The notes below the pieces were generated by a model. The model worked only from the letters and a program-made list of their open reading frames with translations, searched no databases and had not been told where the DNA came from. Shown here piece by piece: positions 54,715-64,000 of a stretch of DNA of 64,000 nucleotides. A program made the position numbers and the translations under genes. Where the stretch lies: assembly GCF_014076845.1 (NCBI RefSeq), contig NZ_JACGUT010000047.1:62001-126000 (forward strand), read 5' to 3'. The stretch comes from Colwellia sp. MB3u-41. Lineage in GTDB: Bacteria; Pseudomonadota; Gammaproteobacteria; Enterobacterales; Alteromonadaceae. How positions within the stretch are numbered: position 1 is the first letter of the stretch; each line of letters starts with the position of its first letter.

Positions 54715-57700
54715 TTAGTCAAAAGCTGATAATAACGCTTCCACAGGATGGCGAGTCTGCATGTTACCTAAACGCTTTGTTTGGCTTCTACAAGAGTAGC
54801 CGGTAACTAAGACTTGTTTAGCCTCTAATGTAGCTAATTTATTTTGCCAACTCATTTCAAAAAGCATTTTTGAATTTTCAAAGTTTACTTGCTCGTGACC
54901 ATAAGTACCGGCCATACCACAACAACCAACAGAAACATTTTCAAGTGGTAAACCAAATAACTTGAATATCTCACGCCATTGCCCTTCACTACCTGCTAAT
55001 GCCGTTTTCTCAGTACAATGCGCAAATAATTTATAAGGAACAGCCTGCTTTTCATAAGTTAATAATGAAAGCGCGGTTTTAGTATTTTGATGTGCCATAA
55101 CTGTTAATAACCATTCATGGGCTAACAACACATGAAAGTCACCTCGTTTATCGCCAAGCGTTTGTTTGTATTCATCGCGATAACAAAGTGTTAATGAAGC
55201 ATCTAAACCTACCATAGGAATATTTAATTGATGTAGTTCATTTAAAAACTCAGCGGTATTTTTAGCTGTTTTTGCAAACTTGGCTAGAAATCCTTTTACA
55301 TGCTGTGGCTTACCATTAGGTTTAAAGGGTAATAATACCGGTGTAAAACCTAATTTTTCGATTAACGCCATCATAGCTTCAACCACATTTGCGTCATAGA
55401 AAGAAGTAAAAGGGTCTTGCACGATCAATACATGACTCGCTTGCTGCTCGGCGTTTAGGTTTTTTAAATAAGCGAGATCAAAAATTTTATAATTTTTGTC
55501 GCTCACTTGCTTTGCCAAGGTGGGCACAGACAATATGGGGGTATCAATATACCCAATAGTTGCACGTGAAAATTTGTCGTACCATTGGTGAGATAACACT
55601 GAATTAATTAATTTAGGTGCTTTCGCCATCAATGGCGTCAACGTTTCTACATTAGCGACAAGATGATCTTTTAACGGACGAAAGTATCTTGAATGATATA
55701 GGTTGACAAAACGGGCTCTAAAGTCTGGTACATCAACTTTTACAGGACATTGGCTTGCACACGCTTTACAGGCTAAACAACCTTGCATGGCTTCCATCAC
55801 CTCATGAGAAAAATCTTCTTGTTGATTAGACGAAAAACGATTCTTTATTTTATCGAGTAAACGTTTTACTGACCAATGCTGAATATTTTCTTCTAAAGCC
55901 AATATGTCTACACCCTTCGCTTCTAAAAGGCGTAACCACTCACGCATCAAACCTGCTCTACCTTTTGGAGAATGTCTTCTGTCACGAGTTACTTTACTTG
56001 ACGGGCACATTGGGCTATCTACATCATAATTAAAACATAAACCGTTGCCGTTACAGTCAAGTGCTGAGCTAAATGAATCTTTAACCGTTATAGGAATTTG
56101 GCGGTCATAAAACCCTCGCTTGGTATCGTCAACTGAAACGAGCTTTTCATTCGACTCAAGCGGCGTACAAATTTTGCCAGGATTCATTTTATTAAGTGGA
56201 TCGAATACTGATTTTATTTTTCTTAATTCGTTAAATAAATGTTCACCAAAAAACTGTGGGCTATATTCACTGCGGTAACCTTTACCGTGCTCACCCCACA
56301 TTAAGCCGCCATACTTGGCGGTTAAAGCAACCACTTTATCGGAAATTTCACGCAATAATTTTTCTTGATCTGGATCGCACATATCAAGCGCCGGGCGGAC
56401 ATGTAAAACGCCAGCATCGACATGACCAAACATACCATAATGTAAATCGTAACTATCGAGTAACGCTCGAAATTCAACAATATAATCGGCTAAATTTTCA
56501 GGGGGAACGGCAGTATCTTCAGCAAAAGCTAACGGTTTTTGACTACCAGGCGTATTACCTAATAAACCCACTGCTTTTTTACGCATGCCATAAAGTTTAT
56601 TGATACTGCTTAAGTCAGTAGTCACTTGGTAACCAATAACGCCCGTATTGTTGCTTATGTCTTGCGTTAAACGTGCGGTTAACTCCGCCACTTGCTCTGC
56701 TAGAGCTTCGATACTTGTTCCGTTGTATTCAACGATATTAATACCGTCCATCACTTTATTTTCTACGTCGGTAATTAGGTCACTCACAGAATGCCAAACA
56801 ATGTCTTGCTTCGCTAAGTTTAAAACCTTTGAGTCAATAGTTTCAACAGATGTCGCTTTAGCTTCAACTAATGCTGGAGAATGACGAAGTGCCGAGTCAA
56901 AACTATCATATTTAATAACGATCAGTGTTTTAGCTTTTAATATTGGTGTTAAATTAAGCTTTGCTTCACAAACAAACGCTAATGAGCCTTCTGAACCGGT
57001 GATCAAACGAGAAACATCGAGTTGGCTTAAGTCATCATTAAAAACGTTCTCTAAATCATAACCCGTTAAAAATCGATTTAAACGAGGAAATTTTTCTAAA
57101 ATTAAGTCGCGATTATCACGGCAAGAGTTAAGTACTTGTTTGATAATATTGCCGTAACTGCTATTTTCTTTGGCAAGTTCCTCTGCTAGCTCAATTGCCA
57201 TTGGTGATGTTGAAAGCATCTCGCCATTCGCTAAAACTGACTCTAACGCCAACACATGGTTTGAAGTTTTTCCGTAGACCAAAGAGCCTTGCCCTGAAGC
57301 ATCTGTATTGATCATCCCACCAATGGTTGCACGGCTACTGGTTGATAAATCAGGAGAAAAGAAAAAGCCATGAGGGCGTAAATAATCATTTAATTGATCT
57401 TTAATAACACCAGCTTCAACACGTATCCAGTTTTCTTCAGTGTTAATCTCTAAAATACGGTTCATATATTTTGATAAATCAACGACAATACCTGGCGTTA
57501 AACTTTGACCATTTGTACCAGTACCACCGCCACGTGCACTAAATTTTATGCTTTGATATTGTTCAGTCGAAGACAATTGACTGATCAATTGTATGTCTTT
57601 TTTGCTTCTAGGATGCAAAACCAATTGCGGTAATTGTTGATAAATACTGTTGTCTGTAGCAACCGCTAAACGGGCACTATATTGACAATTTATTTCACCT

Positions 57701-57792
57701 GTATATTGACTATTAGCAAGCTCCTGAGAAAACTTTTGATACAGTGGAGCGATAAGTTCTAGGTGTTCTAATGAAGGTAAGCTTTGAGACAT
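54715..57792 (-). CDS. ydiJ: YdiJ-type FAD/Fe-S D-2-hydroxyacid dehydrogenase
   Basis: A 1025-residue fusion. The N-terminal FAD-binding domain has ARGGGTGTNGQSL; a D-lactate/glycolate-oxidase-type substrate domain follows. Fe-S motifs are GCLACKACASQCPV (about residue 680) and a C-terminal CCG-type GCCGMAGTYGHEQ. The E. coli homologue YdiJ has been reported to be a D-2-hydroxyglutarate dehydrogenase; that reaction is likely here. The frame reaches a TTG at 57813; ATG 57792 is preferred. It is separated from ppsA by a terminator and not co-transcribed. Confidence 0.87.
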   Translation of the reverse strand: MSQSLPSLEHLELIAPLYQKFSQELANSQYTGEINCQYSARLAVATDNSIYQQLPQLVLHPRSKKDIQLISQLSSTEQYQSIKFSARGGGTGTNGQSLTPGIVVDLSKYMNRILEINTEENWIRVEAGVIKDQLNDYLRPHGFFFSPDLSTSSRATIGGMINTDASGQGSLVYGKTSNHVLALESVLANGEMLSTSPMAIELAEELAKENSSYGNIIKQVLNSCRDNRDLILEKFPRLNRFLTGYDLENVFNDDLSQLDVSRLITGSEGSLAFVCEAKLNLTPILKAKTLIVIKYDSFDSALRHSPALVEAKATSVETIDSKVLNLAKQDIVWHSVSDLITDVENKVMDGINIVEYNGTSIEALAEQVAELTARLTQDISNNTGVIGYQVTTDLSSINKLYGMRKKAVGLLGNTPGSQKPLAFAEDTAVPPENLADYIVEFRALLDSYDLHYGMFGHVDAGVLHVRPALDMCDPDQEKLLREISDKVVALTAKYGGLMWGEHGKGYRSEYSPQFFGEHLFNELRKIKSVFDPLNKMNPGKICTPLESNEKLVSVDDTKRGFYDRQIPITVKDSFSSALDCNGNGLCFNYDVDSPMCPSSKVTRDRRHSPKGRAGLMREWLRLLEAKGVDILALEENIQHWSVKRLLDKIKNRFSSNQQEDFSHEVMEAMQGCLACKACASQCPVKVDVPDFRARFVNLYHSRYFRPLKDHLVANVETLTPLMAKAPKLINSVLSHQWYDKFSRATIGYIDTPILSVPTLAKQVSDKNYKIFDLAYLKNLNAEQQASHVLIVQDPFTSFYDANVVEAMMALIEKLGFTPVLLPFKPNGKPQHVKGFLAKFAKTAKNTAEFLNELHQLNIPMVGLDASLTLCYRDEYKQTLGDKRGDFHVLLAHEWLLTVMAHQNTKTALSLLTYEKQAVPYKLFAHCTEKTALAGSEGQWREIFKLFGLPLENVSVGCCGMAGTYGHEQVNFENSKMLFEMSWQNKLATLEAKQVLVTGYSCRSQTKRLGNMQTRHPVEALLSAFD

Positions 57793-57875
57793 AAGCGAAA
57801 AACATACTGACAATTAATAATGTTTTCAGTATATCACGTCAGTTTTGATTTATGACCAAATTTTGCTTAAGACAG

Positions 57876-57928
57876 CAAAAAGGCTAAGAACTTTTTAACT
57901 AAAATTATCGTTAAAAGATCCTAGCCTT
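57876..57928 (-). terminator. Terminator of ppsA
   Basis: A long imperfect hairpin: AGGCTA (57881-57886) pairs with TAGCCT (57922-57927) and CTTTTTAAC with GTTAAAAG inside. On the minus strand it ends in a short T-run. It lies 57 bp past the ppsA stop. Confidence 0.75.
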
Positions 57929-57984
57929 TATTAATGATACTGCCAGCAAGACTAAAGCCTTACCCTAAAATACAGTTTATAAAA

Positions 57985-60360
57985 TTATGCTTTGTGGTTT
58001 TCAGCAATATACAACCAAGTTGCTAGTACGGTATCTGGATTAAGTGAGACACTGTCAATACCTTCATTAACCAACCAAGCGGCGAAATCAGGATGATCTG
58101 AAGGGCCTTGGCCACAAATACCAACATATTTCCCACGCGCTTTACACGCTTTTATTGCCATTGATAGTAAGGCTTTAATAGCAGGGTTACGTTCGTCAAA
58201 TAAATGAGCGATTAAGCCAGAATCACGATCTAAACCTAACGTTAATTGCGTTAAATCGTTTGAACCAATAGAGAAACCATCGAAGTGATCAAGAAATTGA
58301 TCGGCTAACAAACAGTTAGAAGGTAATTCACACATCATAATAACGCGTAAACCATTCTCACCACGTATCAAACCATTTTCAGCCAGAATTTCAATAACTT
58401 GCTCAGCTTCTTCTACGGTACGAACAAATGGGATCATCACTTCTACGTTCGTCAAGTCCATATCGTTACGAACACGTTTTATTGCTTCACATTCAAGCGC
58501 AAAACATTCACGAAAGTCTTTCGAAATATAACGTGCCGCGCCACGATAGCCTATCATCGGGTTCTCTTCTTCTGGCTCAAACACGTCACCGCCAACCAAG
58601 TTAGCGTATTCGTTAGATTTGAAATCAGACATTCTAACAATTACTTTCTCTGGCGAATAAGCAGAAGCTAAGGTGGCAATACCTTCGGTTAATTTAGCAA
58701 TATAAAATTCAACTGGACTAGCGTAACCAACAATAATATCGTTAATTTCATCTTTTAAATCATCAGATTGTTCATCAAAATTTAATAACGCTTTCGGATG
58801 AATGCCTATCATCTTATTAATGATAAATTCTAAGCGGGCTAAACCAATACCTGCATGGGGTAATCGTGCAAAACCAAAAGCTCGGTCGGGATTACCCACA
58901 TTCATCATTATTTTTAATGGAACTTCGGGCATTGAGTCAACTTGAGACGTTGTTACGGTAAAATCAAGCTTGCCTTGATAAATAAATCCGGTATCTCCTT
59001 CAGCACAAGAAACCGTTATATCATCACCATTAGCAATACGTTTTGTCGCATCACCACAACCAACAACCGCAGGAATCCCCATTTCACGCGCAATAATAGC
59101 CGCATGACATGTTCTCCCACCACGATTAGTCACAATCGCCGAAGCGCGCTTCATGATAGGTTCCCAATCAGGGTCGGTCATATCAGTAACTAATACATCA
59201 CCGGGCTTAATTTTGTCCATTTCAGCTAGAGAAGCTAAAACTTTTGCTTGGCCACTACCAATTTTGTGACCAATTGAACGACCTTCACAAATAACATCAG
59301 CTGTTGCTTGTAATTGAAACTGTTCCATTACGTTAGCACTTTCACGGCTGCGCACGGTTTCAGGACGTGCTTGCACAATATAAAGCTTTCCGTCTAAACC
59401 GTCTTTTGCCCATTCAATATCCATTGGACGTTGATAATGCTGTTCAATAATAACGGCCTGTTTAGCAAGTTCTTGTACTTCATCATCAGTTAATGAAAAC
59501 TGGTTAGATAAGGCTTCTTCAATATCTACAACTTCAACTTGATTTCCATGACTTTCATCCGCTGTGTAAATCATTTTTATGGCTTTACTGCCAATATTAC
59601 GACGTACAACTGCAGGTTTACCTTTGGCAAGTGTCGGCTTATGAACGTAAAATTCATCAGGATTTACCGCACCCTGCACTACCATCTCACCTAAACCGTA
59701 ACTTGAAGTAATAAAGACTATATCTTCAAACCCTGACTCGGTATCAATAGAAAACATCACGCCACTTGAAGCAATGTCACTACGAACCATACGTTGAATA
59801 CCCGCAGATAAAGCAACACCACGGTGATCGTAACCTTGGTGAACACGGTAAGAAATAGCACGGTCGTTAAATAATGAAGCGTAAACATGCTTTATAGCAA
59901 TCATCACTGCATCGAAACCACGTACGTTTAAGAAGGTTTCTTGTTGGCCAGCAAAAGAAGCATCGGGCATATCTTCTGCTGTTGCCGATGAACGCACGGC
60001 AAAAGAAGCATCGTCAGCAAAACCGTCAGCTAACTTTTCGTAAGCCTGAGCAATATCTAACTGCATTTGCGGGAGAAAGGGCGTTTCTATAATCCAGTTA
60101 CGGATCGTTTCACCTGATTTTGATAAGGCTGCTAAATCATCGACATCTAAATTATCAAGAAGCTGATATATTTTATCATTGATGCCACTTTGTTCTAAAA
60201 ATTCATTAAATGCGAAAGAAGTTGTGGCAAAACCACCCGGGACTTGTACGCCTACGTTTGAAAGGTTTGAGATCATTTCACCGAGTGATGCATTTTTTCC
60301 GCCAACGCGGTCAACATCATTCATTCCTAAAACTTCATACCAAAGTACATTTTCTTGCAC
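57985..60360 (-). CDS. ppsA: Phosphoenolpyruvate synthase
   Basis: A 791-residue enzyme converting pyruvate and ATP to PEP, AMP and Pi. N-terminal nucleotide-binding region ([18 protein letters not shown]), central swivelling domain with [15 protein letters not shown] (catalytic His, and the Thr two residues before it that PpsR phosphorylates), and C-terminal PEP site with [12 protein letters not shown]. The open frame extends to a TTG at 60387; GTG at 60360 has GGAG eight bases upstream and gives the homologous start. Divergent from its regulator ppsR. Confidence 0.93.
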   Translation of the reverse strand: MQENVLWYEVLGMNDVDRVGGKNASLGEMISNLSNVGVQVPGGFATTSFAFNEFLEQSGINDKIYQLLDNLDVDDLAALSKSGETIRNWIIETPFLPQMQLDIAQAYEKLADGFADDASFAVRSSATAEDMPDASFAGQQETFLNVRGFDAVMIAIKHVYASLFNDRAISYRVHQGYDHRGVALSAGIQRMVRSDIASSGVMFSIDTESGFEDIVFITSSYGLGEMVVQGAVNPDEFYVHKPTLAKGKPAVVRRNIGSKAIKMIYTADESHGNQVEVVDIEEALSNQFSLTDDEVQELAKQAVIIEQHYQRPMDIEWAKDGLDGKLYIVQARPETVRSRESANVMEQFQLQATADVICEGRSIGHKIGSGQAKVLASLAEMDKIKPGDVLVTDMTDPDWEPIMKRASAIVTNRGGRTCHAAIIAREMGIPAVVGCGDATKRIANGDDITVSCAEGDTGFIYQGKLDFTVTTSQVDSMPEVPLKIMMNVGNPDRAFGFARLPHAGIGLARLEFIINKMIGIHPKALLNFDEQSDDLKDEINDIIVGYASPVEFYIAKLTEGIATLASAYSPEKVIVRMSDFKSNEYANLVGGDVFEPEEENPMIGYRGAARYISKDFRECFALECEAIKRVRNDMDLTNVEVMIPFVRTVEEAEQVIEILAENGLIRGENGLRVIMMCELPSNCLLADQFLDHFDGFSIGSNDLTQLTLGLDRDSGLIAHLFDERNPAIKALLSMAIKACKARGKYVGICGQGPSDHPDFAAWLVNEGIDSVSLNPDTVLATWLYIAENHKA

Positions 60361-60407
60361 GACATCTTCTCCAAAAAAAAGAAACAAAAATAAATAGATT
60401 TATATGT

Positions 60408-60673
60408 AATACCCAAGCTACTTGAAGATGCAATTTCAGAGCTAAGCTAGGAAATCAGATTAAGACGCGATACGCAGAGAATGGTCATTCCCTTTTCAAT
60501 TATCGCAACGCAGAACTTATTTTCTAGCTTATCTCCCTATGGGCAAGCCGAGAAAGGGTCATCTCCTAAGTTATTAATTTCGATAATAGAATAACTATTG
60601 TCTTCAATCAATTCCTTGGTGCTAACCCTTTCTCGACTTGCTGAAACTTGTATTTTCAAGTAGTTTGGGTATT
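60408..60673. mobile_element. MITE-like element between ppsA and ppsR
   Basis: A 266-bp noncoding element with 26-bp terminal inverted repeats. The left end begins AATACCCAAGCTACTTGA (60408-60433) and the right end, read inverted, begins AATACCCAAACTACTTGA (60673 to 60648); 23 of 26 positions agree. An inner inverted repeat GCAAGCCGAGAAAGGG (60543-60558) / CCCTTTCTCGACTTGC (60626-60641) has one mismatch. No transposase is encoded. Confidence 0.75.
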
Positions 60674-60784
60674 TATCAGTATATTTATAGCTTAAGACAT
60701 TTTACACTGCGAGCTTTATAAACTGAAATGTTATTTGAAACATTTTATAATAAGTTACAGTTATTGATAATAAAGAGGTTTTAA

Positions 60785-61594
60785 ATGCGCGCTGCTTTTT
60801 ATATTTCTGATGGTACAGCAATTACCTCAGAAGTTTTTGGCCATGCTTTGCTTTCACTTTTCCCCATGGAATTTGATCACGATACTATTTCATTTGTTGA
60901 AACCATTGAAAAAGCCAAAGCGGCGAAAATAAAAATTAATAAAGCCGCTAAACGAACGGGTATGCCTCCTTTAGTTTTTCATACTTTTGTTAATAACGAC
61001 ATCAGAGAGATTATTGATAGTTGCGACGGTGTTATTTATAATTTTTTAGAGCACTTCGTCGCTCCACTTGAAAAAGAGCTAAAGCTAGAAGCTAAGCCAA
61101 CCGCACATAGAACACACAGTATCCATGAGGATAGCTACGATTATCGTATCGATGCGGTTAATTATTCTTTAGCAAATGATGACGGTTCAAATGTAACCAA
61201 CTATGAGCACGCTGATGTTATTCTTGTCGGAGTCTCTCGCTCAGGTAAGACTCCTACTTCATTATATTTAGCACTTCAGTATGGCATTAAAGCGGCCAAT
61301 TACCCTTTTACTGACGATGATATGGATGATCTAACGCTACCTGATTTCTTAAAACCCCACAAAAAGAAACTGTTTGGCTTAACCATTGATGCACAACGCT
61401 TAATTGATATTCGTGGGGAAAGGTTAGCCAATAGCAAGTACTCATCAGCCAGACAATGTCGAATGGAAGTAAGAGAAGTTGAAAAACTTTATAAGAAAGA
61501 AAAAATCCCCTTCCTTAATAGCACTAAGTTTTCGGTCGAAGAAATATCTGCAAAAATTCTCAATGAGACTGGCTTGCAACGCTATAAATATTAA
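60785..61594 (+). CDS. ppsR: PEP synthase regulatory protein PpsR (DUF299)
   Basis: A 269-residue bifunctional ADP-dependent kinase / Pi-dependent phosphorylase that inactivates and reactivates PpsA at the Thr next to its catalytic His. P-loop GVSRSGKTPTSLYLA and N-terminal AAFYISDGTAITSEVFGHAL are diagnostic. It is divergent from ppsA, with a MITE-like element in between, and upstream of aroH as in E. coli. Confidence 0.93.
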   Translation: MRAAFYISDGTAITSEVFGHALLSLFPMEFDHDTISFVETIEKAKAAKIKINKAAKRTGMPPLVFHTFVNNDIREIIDSCDGVIYNFLEHFVAPLEKELKLEAKPTAHRTHSIHEDSYDYRIDAVNYSLANDDGSNVTNYEHADVILVGVSRSGKTPTSLYLALQYGIKAANYPFTDDDMDDLTLPDFLKPHKKKLFGLTIDAQRLIDIRGERLANSKYSSARQCRMEVREVEKLYKKEKIPFLNSTKFSVEEISAKILNETGLQRYKY

Positions 61595-61726
61595 CTTAGT
61601 TCAAATTAATCTTTTAAAAGGCAGAAACCATTTCACATAAGCCGTTAATTTGGTTATGTTAGCGCGATAAATTATATTGCGCTGACTTTCATTGCGCATT
61701 AACGCTTTTAAATAAATTAGAATACC

Positions 61727-62782
61727 ATGACTATTAAAACCGATGAGTTTAGAACAACGCTAATTGAAAACCTTGTTTCTCCGGAAGAATTAGCACAACA
61801 AATTCCACTAGATGATGAAACAGCAAGTTTTATTATTCAAAGTAGAAAAGACATTGAAGCGATCATTAATGGTGAAGACGACCGTTTATTAGTCATTATT
61901 GGTCCTTGTTCAATTCATGATACAACTGCTGCGGTCGATTACGCTAAAAGACTTAAAGTATTACATGATAAGTATCGCGATGAATTGTTAATCGTTATGC
62001 GCGTTTATTTTGAAAAACCACGTACCACTGTTGGTTGGAAAGGATTGATTAGTGATCCTGATTTAGACAAATCGTTCCATGTAGCTAAAGGTTTAAACTT
62101 AGCGCGTTCACTATTAATGGATATTAATAGACTGGGTTTACCTGCGGGCACTGAGTTCTTAGATATGGTTACTGGTCAGTATATCTCAGACTTAATAAGC
62201 TGGGGGGCTATTGGCGCTAGAACGACAGAAAGCCAAGTCCACCGTGAATTGGCCTCGGCACTTTCTTGTCCCGTAGGCTTTAAGAATGGCACTGACGGTA
62301 ATGTACAAATTGCTGTTGATGCAATAAAGGCAGCTAGTGTTCCCCATGTGTTATATTCGCCAAACAAAAGTGGTCAAATGTGTATTTATCAAACACATGG
62401 TAATCCTTATGCTCACGTTATATTGCGTGGCGGTAAAGAACCAAACTACCACCTCGCAGATATTAAGACTACGGGCGAAGTGTTAGCTAAGGCTGGCTTA
62501 GATAATCGTATTATGATCGATTGTAGCCACGGAAATAGCGATAAAGATCACAATAAGCAAATTGATGTTGCCCGTTCATTAAGAGCTCAAATCGAGCAAG
62601 GTGATAAAGCCGTATTTGGTGTAATGGTCGAAAGTTTCATTATTGAAGGTAACCAAAAAGTTGTTGATGTAAACAAACTAACTTACGGACAAAGTATAAC
62701 AGATGCCTGTATTAATTTAGACACCAGTGTAAATTTGTTAGATGAGCTATCAGCCGCTGTGCAAGCTAAACGCTCAAGCTAA
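61727..62782 (+). CDS. aroH: DAHP synthase, AroH-like
   Basis: A 351-residue class I 3-deoxy-D-arabino-heptulosonate-7-phosphate synthase, first step of aromatic biosynthesis (PEP + erythrose-4-phosphate). Motifs: LLVIIGPCSIHD, YFEKPRTTVGWKGLI, GARTTESQVHRELAS, NGTDGNVQIAVDA, IMIDCSHGN. The N-terminus (TDEFRTTLIENLVSPEELA) is closer to AroH than to AroF/AroG, and the ppsR-aroH order is the same as in E. coli, hence the symbol. Which amino acid inhibits it cannot be told from sequence. Confidence 0.88.
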   Translation: MTIKTDEFRTTLIENLVSPEELAQQIPLDDETASFIIQSRKDIEAIINGEDDRLLVIIGPCSIHDTTAAVDYAKRLKVLHDKYRDELLIVMRVYFEKPRTTVGWKGLISDPDLDKSFHVAKGLNLARSLLMDINRLGLPAGTEFLDMVTGQYISDLISWGAIGARTTESQVHRELASALSCPVGFKNGTDGNVQIAVDAIKAASVPHVLYSPNKSGQMCIYQTHGNPYAHVILRGGKEPNYHLADIKTTGEVLAKAGLDNRIMIDCSHGNSDKDHNKQIDVARSLRAQIEQGDKAVFGVMVESFIIEGNQKVVDVNKLTYGQSITDACINLDTSVNLLDELSAAVQAKRSS

Positions 62783-62800
62783 ATTAAAATATAAAGACAA

Positions 62801-62836
62801 AAAAGCCGCTAGGATAATTTCTAAGCGGCTTTTTTT
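62801..62836. terminator. Terminator between aroH and clpA, probably bidirectional
   Basis: AAAAGCCGCT (62801-62810) and AGCGGCTTTT (62824-62833) form a 10-bp stem; T7 follows on the plus strand and an A-run precedes it, giving a T-tail in the other direction. It sits between convergent aroH and clpA. Confidence 0.88.
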
Positions 62837-62917
62837 ATTAATAAATATATTTAATACCGTTCAAATAAGACCAATAAACGCTCTCTAACCACAGCGTTTA
62901 TTGTTCTGTGTTAAAAC

Positions 62918-64000
62918 CTAATGCTCAACTAATTCTTTCTTTTGTATGTAACTAAGCACTAATTTGTCTTTTTTAACCCCCACCTTTGCAACACCACCAT
63001 GAGTGAGATCACCAAACAACAGTTCATTCGCTAAAGGCTTCTTTAATTGCTCTTGAATTAATCGAGACATAGGACGAGCGCCCATCGTTTTGTCATAGCC
63101 TTTCACTGCTAACCACTTTTTAGCTTCTTTAGTCAATTCTAATGAAACGCCTTTTTCATCCAGTAAAGCTTGCAACTCAACAATAAATTTATCAACAACT
63201 TGTTGAATAACGACTTCATCTAAATGATTAAACCAAACAATATTGTCTAAGCGATTTCTAAATTCAGGCGAAAAGGTTTTATTAATTTCACCCATCGCAT
63301 CAATCGTCTGATCTTGCTGTTTAAAACCTATTGATTGGCGGGTTATTTCATGAGCGCCAGCATTTGTAGTTAACACAAGCACAATATTTCTAAAATCAGC
63401 TTTACGGCCATTATTATCGGTTAGAGTTCCATGGTCCATAACTTGTAAGAGAATGTTGTATACATCTTCATGTGCTTTCTCTATTTCATCGAGCAATACC
63501 ACAGAATGAGGGTGTTTAATGACAGCATCTGTTAATAAACCACCTTGCTCATAACCTACATAGCCCGGAGGCGCGCCTATTAAGCGACTTACAGCATGCT
63601 TTTCCATGTACTCAGACATGTCATAGCGAAGTAACTCTACACCTAAAGCTTTAGCTAATTGTTGTGTTACTTCTGTTTTACCCACTCCAGTTGGTCCAGC
63701 AAATAAGAACGAACCTACGGGTTTTTGTTCACTGCTTAAACCAGCTCGGGATAGTCGAATAACAGAGGTTAATTCATCAATAGCGTGATCTTGACCAAAG
63801 ACAACCATTTTCAAATTACGGTCTAGTGTTTTAAGACTGTCTTTTTCTGTTGATGAAACTGACTTTTCTGGGATCCTTGCCATTTTTGCAACGATCGATT
63901 CGATATCGCTATTATTGATCACTTTTTTGCGTTTAGAAGCAGCAACAAGTTGTTGTTTAGCACCCGCTTCATCGATAACATCAATAGCTTTATCAGGTAG
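62918..64000 (-). CDS. clpA: ClpA ATPase, C-terminal part, cut by window edge
   Basis: The minus-strand frame is open to base 64000 (LPDKAIDVIDEAGAKQQL...), so the gene begins right of the window; the GTG at 63922 is internal. Visible: end of the first AAA+ domain, linker, and the second AAA+ domain with Walker A AGPTGVGKTEVTQQL, Walker B VVLLDEIEKAH, GAPPGYVGYEQGG pore loop and the C-terminal D2-small domain. ClpA unfolds substrates for ClpP. The order convergent with aroH, and clpS would be expected upstream outside the window. Confidence 0.95.
   Translation of the reverse strand, partial: LPDKAIDVIDEAGAKQQLVAASKRKKVINNSDIESIVAKMARIPEKSVSSTEKDSLKTLDRNLKMVVFGQDHAIDELTSVIRLSRAGLSSEQKPVGSFLFAGPTGVGKTEVTQQLAKALGVELLRYDMSEYMEKHAVSRLIGAPPGYVGYEQGGLLTDAVIKHPHSVVLLDEIEKAHEDVYNILLQVMDHGTLTDNNGRKADFRNIVLVLTTNAGAHEITRQSIGFKQQDQTIDAMGEINKTFSPEFRNRLDNIVWFNHLDEVVIQQVVDKFIVELQALLDEKGVSLELTKEAKKWLAVKGYDKTMGARPMSRLIQEQLKKPLANELLFGDLTHGGVAKVGVKKDKLVLSYIQKKELVEH

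Noticed and set aside
56256..56603. Plus-strand 115-codon frame inside ydiJ
   Set aside because: Antisense shadow of a well-supported gene.
61640..61726. Possible TrpR operator before aroH
   Set aside because: An AGCGC...GCGCT inverted repeat is present but does not match the TrpR consensus.

Overview
The window is an AT-rich stretch of a gammaproteobacterial chromosome. Gene content and protein sequence (tusDCBE behind yccA, ppsA/ppsR/aroH, radD, rlmL-uup, GlyGly-CTERM-like and PEP-CTERM tails, PilZ and HD-GYP-type proteins) point to a marine Alteromonadales bacterium of the Colwellia/Thalassotalea type. That placement is inferred from sequence resemblance only; no search was run. Both ends cut genes: an SRPBCC protein at the left edge and clpA at the right edge.

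Layout. 0-13.7 kb is mostly core: SRPBCC + fatty-acid-hydroxylase pair, a LytS/LytTR-type two-component system, bluB-hinT, a DUF3466 surface protein, the rlmL-glutaredoxin-uup operon, a stable-RNA promoter with two tandem initiator tRNAs, a YdjM-like membrane hydrolase and an SPFH protein. 14-19.6 kb holds c-di-GMP-flavoured proteins (a large PilZ protein and an HD-GYP-like protein that has lost its HD residues) and a 2OG-Fe(II) oxygenase interrupted by a stop codon. 19.6-24.1 kb carries gabD, a DUF3750 lipoprotein, a DEAD-box helicase and a small glutaredoxin. 24.1-27 kb is a gene-poor accessory patch with one PEP-CTERM protein, dispersed repeats and several gene fossils.

27-36.6 kb is the most interesting part. 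An alpha/beta hydrolase-OsmC fusion, a NhaP antiporter and a glutamate-synthase-like FMN protein precede a complete bufferin-type RiPP metallophore operon: YHS protein, thioredoxin, BufA1-like precursor, DUF692 MNIO enzyme, DUF2063 partner and DoxX protein. A divergent AraC regulator faces it across an intergenic region with a 21-bp-spaced direct repeat and a 10-bp inverted repeat. Decayed copies of the antiporter tail plus the start of a DsbA-like gene lie at the far end of this block, so it sits between two direct-repeat-like gene remnants.

36.6-43.2 kb holds a three-gene membrane/CRTAC1 operon, an msrB-msrA-msrA-like repair operon, a broken cytochrome b561 gene and two haem-c P460 proteins, with an AraC regulator divergent from them. 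43.2-54.4 kb has pqiABC, a fossil low-molecular-weight phosphatase, radD, tRNA-Ser with a decayed partial copy beside it, tag, yccA and tusDCBE. 54.4-64 kb has the ydiJ flavoprotein, ppsA and ppsR (divergent, with a MITE-like inverted-repeat element between them), aroH and the clpA C-terminus.

Many starts were moved from TTG/GTG codons to internal ATGs with better Shine-Dalgarno spacing; each such decision is stated in its entry.
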